A DNA stretch of 64,000 nucleotides from positions 786,001 to 850,000 of the forward strand of contig NC_080422.1 of the NCBI RefSeq assembly GCF_029873635.1. Reading direction: 5' to 3'. The DNA comes from Malania oleifera (lineage: Eukaryota; Streptophyta; Magnoliopsida; Santalales; Ximeniaceae). Below the pieces are notes generated by a model. That model made no database searches. It saw only the letters and a program-made list of their open reading frames with translations, and was not told where the DNA came from. Numbering within the stretch: position 1 is the stretch's first letter; each line of letters begins with the position of its first letter. A program made the translations under genes and the position numbers. Below are positions 58,590 through 64,000 of the stretch, piece after piece.

Positions 58590-61088
58590 ACCCGCCGACG
58601 AGCACTGGAATTTGGTGTAGGAGATAACGTATTTTGGAAAATTGCACCAATGAAATGAGTGATGAGATTTGAAAAGAAGGGTAAGCTAAGTCCTAGGCAT
58701 ATTGGGCTGTTTGAGATAATGGAAAGTATCGGTTCAGTTTCCTACAGGTTAGTGTTAGCCCCAACACTATCTAGGATTCATGATGTGTTCCATGTATCTA
58801 TGTTGACAAAGTACATCTCGGATCCTTCACATGTGATAAGTTATGAGTCCTTGGAGCTCAGAAATACTCTATCTTATGATGAAGTGCCAATTCAGATCTT
58901 GGATCGTAAAGAGCAAGAATTACGCACCAAGAAGATCCAGTTGGTAAAAGTGTTGGCGTAACCATGCAGTTGAGGAAGTCTCATGGGAACTAGAGGAGGA
59001 AATGCGCCAAAGGTACCCATACTTGTTCAATGGGGCCCAGAGTTAGACAGATAATGTAATAGTTCAGGTAAGTATTCGTTTGTATGTAAGTAGGTTTTGT
59101 ATAGGTTAAGTAGTTGAGTGTAATTAATTGTAAATCTAAATTTGATGGTTTTTATGTTAAGTGGTTTTGAGAGAGTTTTGATTTGGTTATTGTAATCTCC
59201 TAAAGTCGTTTATGTAACCACAGTATTCCTCCGCCACAAGTGAGGGTAATTAATAAATTTTCAATGAATTTTTCAAAAGTAATATAAGTGTTAGTTAGCA
59301 AATTTCGAGGACAAAATTTATATAAGGAGACGAGGATGTAGAGACCTAGAAAAACGATAATAAGAAAAATAATACGGAAAAAAGGGAAATCGGTTTCGTG
59401 CCTGACCAAACCATCGACGGTTTGGTGAGCTTAGAGAAAACTGTTGATGATTTTGAGTTACTAAGACCCAATAAGGATAAAACGGTAAAAATCGGTTTGG
59501 TTATAAACCAAACCATCGACAATTTCAGGGAAACCGTCGACGGTTTCGTCTGGGCAGCAACTTATATATAAAAGGGCTTAGGCTCATTTGTGGGAAAATT
59601 TTAAATCTCTTTTCTAAGGCCTAGCAGCGAACCTCGTCATTTTAATCGGAGCAGATTCGTATTTTGGGGATTCTAGGCACCACTCCAAGGTTAAGACATC
59701 GTTTCAGGATCCCTGCAACAATACCTTTGGTAAACAAGTAAGGGGAATAGATCATGTCGATCATTTTCAAAAATTTAACTACTTAAATTATAGTATTCGA
59801 TTACATGAATAGTACATATGATTTTTTGGGTATTCAGCCATATGGAAATGATAGATTTTGAAATTTATTATATGTATGTTTTGAGGAAAAACCTAGTATT
59901 TGAATTTAAATAAACCCTTGGAAAATTTATACCAATATTTTCAACAGAATAAAATAGTTTTTCAGGCAGATGATTATATAATGAAATATTTACTCAAATT
60001 GTATGGCATGAGTGATGAAATTATGACAGAGTTATTTCAGAATTTTGATATGATAGATTTATACATAGATTATGATATAATAGATTGATACTGAAATTAT
60101 GATATGACATATTTATACATGATTTACTAAATTACAGATTTATTTTCAGAATTCATGATATGAAAAAATTTATATTGAATTCATGATACGACAGAATTAT
60201 ACAGAAACGTGACATGAAAACTTTATGCAGAGTTATGAAATGACGGCTTTAAGCCGAATTATGATATGTTATGCCGATTTATACCGAGATAGTTATGATA
60301 TGACGGTTTATATCGATTATGATTTGACAATTATGACGTGATAATGAAAACATAATTTAGATTTATGAAATAATGAGTATGCAAGGAGATCATGATAACA
60401 GTTATATTATAAATTGTACTATATGATATCAAAACCCTGATGGACTAATTATGAGTAGAGCACGGTATCGTATCTAGCTAGCAAGATCCAATAGTGTAGC
60501 CCCCCTATGTCCGGCCCGAGAAGTGTTGCGGAGAGTAGGATGGATTCGAACCAGGCTGGGTGTACAAATCAATCAGTGCAACCACACTTCTCAGATAGAG
60601 TGTTGGTGTTGGATAGTCGATTGGCCCGTGAAATGTTGCGGAGAGCAAGATACCCCCTGGGGCCAGCCTATGAAGTGTTGCGGAGAGCAGAATGGGTCAA
60701 GACTAGGCTAGGTGGGCAATCGTACTTACAAAATTTATATTTGACTTAGCGTGGTAGGCCAGACATTGCTAAGTCCAGCCTACAGGCCGCACAACCCAAT
60801 CATATGGGGTTATTACATGATGTTATATGAATATCCATCCAGTAAGAGGAAAAATATTTTATGTATAGATATATCAGATGATTTACGTACATAGAGAAAT
60901 CTATTATGATAAAATATGTTTATGTAGAAAAGCATGTATGTTTCTAAATATATATATGTATATATGAGTACAGATTTACATGATTTACTAGTTAAAGTTA
61001 ATTATTTAAAAGTTATAAGTTATGCTACACTAAAACTCATGTTACCACACACTGACAGTAATCTATTCCATCTTACTGAGAGGTGTCA
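58590..61088 (+). mobile_element. 3' end of a second Ty3/Gypsy element with partial LTR, broken
   Basis: The integrase C-terminal region (about 58600-59045, SRIHDVFHVSMLTKYISDPS) is a close relative of the one at 2350-2800. The 3' LTR starts TGTAGAGACC at 59337 after a GGAGACGAGGA purine tract. It carries the perfect 16-bp palindrome AAACCGTCGACGGTTT (59531-59546), a TATA box (59565-59574), minisatellite-like ATGATATGACAG repeats (about 60030-60330) and GAAGTGTTGCGGAGAG repeats (60510-60690). The LTR stops near 61088 where an opposite-facing element begins. It is a broken fossil. Confidence 0.75.
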
Positions 61089-63525
61089 CACTCCTACAAT
61101 CTTCTGCACCCAGTTCTCTGCTACTATTGGATCGGGTCCTCCAGTAAACGTCGGAGGGTGCCTGCGAGTGAACCTCTCTATGGTACAACCCGTGGCAGTA
61201 GGAGAATGCTCATGTCTCCTAACACTTCACCCGATCTCTCGCATGATCCGCCTCGTCAGACCCTAAGGCACATAAGGAGACCCATCACTCGCAGTCCCCT
61301 CGGAACCACTTTCCAACTTGTTATCCTTGGACTCCATTCTGAAAATAGGATAGGAATCGGCTAGAATTCCTATATCATGCACAATTAACACAATCATTGA
61401 AATCTAATCATGTTAACTACAAATCTCATGGGTCCAGGTCTGTCCAACCACACTGACACGAAACCATCAATGATTTGCCGTGATTTTACTAAAATTGTCA
61501 TTCTAGGAAAAACATAGAACACTGCCAGTGGGTCCTCGTCTTGGTACAAGACAACCCTCGACCTACTCTACCCATTTCCTACATCTTATACTCTTGTATA
61601 TACACATATTTATGCCTAACCAAGTCTACAAGACCTAACAACCTGGTTAGCTCTAATACCAAGTTGTCACGCCCCGAACCCGCAGATGGGCCCCAAGGTG
61701 TGATTTGGTAACCTAACTTGTCTCTGTATCAATTAAAACATATATGATACTACACTGAATGAGGGTTCAACCCCGTGGGATACACGTACACCCTATACAC
61801 ATTCATATACATATACCTACACATCATATACGCAGCGGAAATGTTATTTCTAATACATACAACGCACCATACCAAAGTCTATACATAACTAGAGTCTACG
61901 CTCCAAAATACAGTACATACCTCGAGTGTCTACAAAACCTAACAATGACCACTCGATTACAAAAATTAGTACTTACTCAAATACTATACGCGGCTAACCG
62001 ACAACCACGCTCCTGAACACTAAGACGCTAGTTTCTGTTACTCGAATGACTTGAAAAATATTTGTATAATCAGGGTGAGACATCTCTCAGTAAGGAAGAA
62101 AACAAGTTATATCAGTGTGTGGTACATAAATGTTATTTCAACATAAAACATAACACAATACAGTTCTGGTATTTTCACAATATAGTTCCAATACATACAA
62201 TACAAAACATACGGTCAGTGTCATCATACTCATCAGCCAAAACCGATCGCATTACATGGAGCACCTGATACCCTGCAATAACTGAAGTCCCACGGCGATA
62301 TCATTGCTAATACGGTGTCCACTTACACCCATCGGTGACCAATCGGAACAAACAAGCAATATTTTACACCCTCAGATATAGAACCGGATACTCTCGCCCA
62401 CGGTATTTAGCCGAGACATGGCGTTTGCCCACGGTAATTAGCCGAGACGTGGCAAATTTCACAAAACCTCGAACAATTTTAGAACTCATGTTCCTATACC
62501 CCTTAGCTTACGGTAATTAGCCGTCATAACTGTTTTACAAAACCTGGAACATTTATATACAACAGTTCATTCCACACTTATTTGGTATACAACAAATCAT
62601 ATCATTTCCATTTCGAGAATACAATTTAATACAAATATAGGTACGGTCATCTCAATATCACCGTTTTATACAACATACGATTTTCCAACAAAAATAAAGA
62701 TGATACCCGAAACCTCCAAATTTTCCCAAAATAGTAACCCGAAAATCCCGTATTTTCACTCGATATATTTTCTTAAATAAGTAGCCAAATCATACATACA
62801 ATCGTAAACTACATGTCTACTGATTATAATTTCAAAAATAACTAATATAAATAGAATCCCCATACCTTTCCCCGAAAACCAAAACACAAGCTCAACGACT
62901 CCAAAACAACAAACCGAGGTATCAAAACCTAAACAACGAAGAACAATATTTCCTTACAATACTATTCTCTACAGATCTACCAAAACAAAAGCGAAATTGA
63001 ACACTTTCCTTGGTTTTGGGTCAAAATTCGAAAATCCTTGAAATGAAATTCCAATCTACTATAAATGTAGAAATTCTTCTTTTGATCCACGTAGCAATGT
63101 CGGATCGTTGATTCTGGCAACAGACGGCCCGAAATCTAAGAGAGAGAGAGTGTGCGTTCGAGTTCTAAAGACAGAGAGAGAGAGGTTTTTTGTTTTCTTC
63201 TCAACTAAGCAAGTCAAAATATATTTATAACTTAGTTGACCCGGCCAAACTCGTCGACGAGACGTAGTCTTCGTCAACGGGCCGCAGAAGGAAATTCATC
63301 GACGCCAAGGTGGACTCGTCGACGAGCTTGAGATTTCAGGATTTCTCAAAATCTCTCAGTATCTCCTCGTCGACGAGCTAGTGAATCTCATCGCCGAGCT
63401 GCACAAGAAACTTAATCGACGAGAAAAGAAGTCTCGTCGACGAGCCCTACTGATTTTTACCCTTTTAAATTTTCCTTCTCTTTTCTTATTTATTTAATAC
63501 ACCTATCTCGGGTCAGGTTCTTATA
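61089..63525 (-). mobile_element. 5' end of an antisense Ty3/Gypsy element: LTR, PBS and gag start, broken
   Basis: On the minus strand the 5' LTR runs 63525-61665 (about 1.86 kb, starting TATAAGAACCTGACCCGAG, ending GGGGCGTGACA), followed by a primer-binding site TTGGTATTAGAG (61650-61661). A leader and the start of gag follow; the block RRHPPTFTGGPDP-IVAENWVQK (about 61090-61210) is a typical Gypsy gag N-terminal motif. The LTR has GTCGAC palindromes (63250-63445), a minus-strand TATA box (TTATAAATATA, about 63219-63229) and a variant of the conserved block (62074-62084). The rest of gag and pol is missing. Confidence 0.75.
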
Positions 63526-64000
63526 GACGTTATTGGTAGCAAAAGAAATCTAAGAGAAAATCTCATAACTTTCATGTTGAACATTTTTTTAAGATGAGAA
63601 CTGATTGATTGAGAAAATTGCTCATCAATGCGGCGACAAAAACATGAAAGGAATTTTGAAAAACTTGTTTTAGGGTTTTCATTCCAAAAATGATTTTAAC
63701 ACTTTGAAATAATTTTTGCATATTTGTAAAATGATTTTCAACACTTTGAAATAATTTTTGCATATTTGTAATATGATTTTCAACACTTTGAAATAATTTT
63801 TTCACATCTTAAAAATGATTTTCAATGAAATATAGAGTGCCTAAAATCCAACTAAAGTCACCTATGAGCTTCTGCACATAATCAATGATAGTGTACTTAT
63901 ATAGGTCCTATTTGTAAAATACATGAACTGCTTTAAATTCTTCATGCTTGGACTTCATGAGTTCCATAAATATCTTCATAGTCTTCAAGTTTGGTCTTAA
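63526..64000. other. Unassigned end of window with short tandem repeat
   Basis: Three units of about 42-43 bp (ACACTTTGAAATAATTTTTG...) lie at about 63690-63815. No gene was recognised. Sequence may continue beyond the window. Confidence 0.6.

Overview
The window is nuclear DNA of a flowering plant, most likely a eudicot. It has spliced GT-AG genes, tRNA-derived SINEs with target-site duplications, Ty1/Copia and Ty3/Gypsy LTR fossils, an RTE-type LINE and many microsatellites, on an AT-rich background. The species cannot be named from this sequence. Only three host genes are well supported; most of the rest is transposon debris.

Layout. 1-5121 is the 3' part of a Ty3/Gypsy element with its 3' LTR. 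5122-9860 is a mosaic of related Gypsy LTR pieces in both orientations. 9861-17800 is a large, gag-only, SIRE-like Copia element with two diverged LTRs. 18755-32361 is the gene for the small mitochondrial Tim chaperone TIM13. Its two exons are separated by a 13.3-kb intron that holds an old Copia copy, a TIR element, an RTE LINE and a LINE tail. 33341-33578 is a SINE with an 11-bp target duplication. 34356-36717 (minus strand, with a 5'-UTR exon to about 37.7 kb) is an eight-exon soluble inorganic pyrophosphatase with another SINE in an intron. 40044-44857 is a nearly full-length Copia element (Ale-like) with short LTRs, TA...CA termini and a 5-bp target duplication. 47861-48163 is a MITE-like element with a relative at about 38.4-38.7 kb. 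48454-49544 is a tandem TRIM array (three LTRs, two internal regions). 50809-52098 (minus strand) encodes an MTP1-type vacuolar zinc transporter on one coding exon, with a probable 5'-UTR intron of about 2.7 kb. 56763-63525 is a second Gypsy graveyard with stacked LTR ends and two elements joined in opposite orientation.

The host genes are housekeeping and do not form a pathway: mitochondrial inner-membrane protein import (TIM13), cytosolic pyrophosphate removal (PPA) and vacuolar zinc storage (MTP1). TIM13 and PPA are convergent, about 2 kb apart. Their transcripts begin in or beside GA/CT repeats, and both PPA and MTP1 appear to have a 5'-UTR intron ending at or within four bases of the ATG.

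The least explained pattern is in the LTRs. Several LTRs from two superfamilies carry clustered palindromes centred on GTCGAC just upstream of a TATA box. Gypsy-type LTRs in both graveyards share a conserved GGTGTCTCACC block further downstream. No CRISPR array, rRNA gene or functional-looking tRNA gene was seen.
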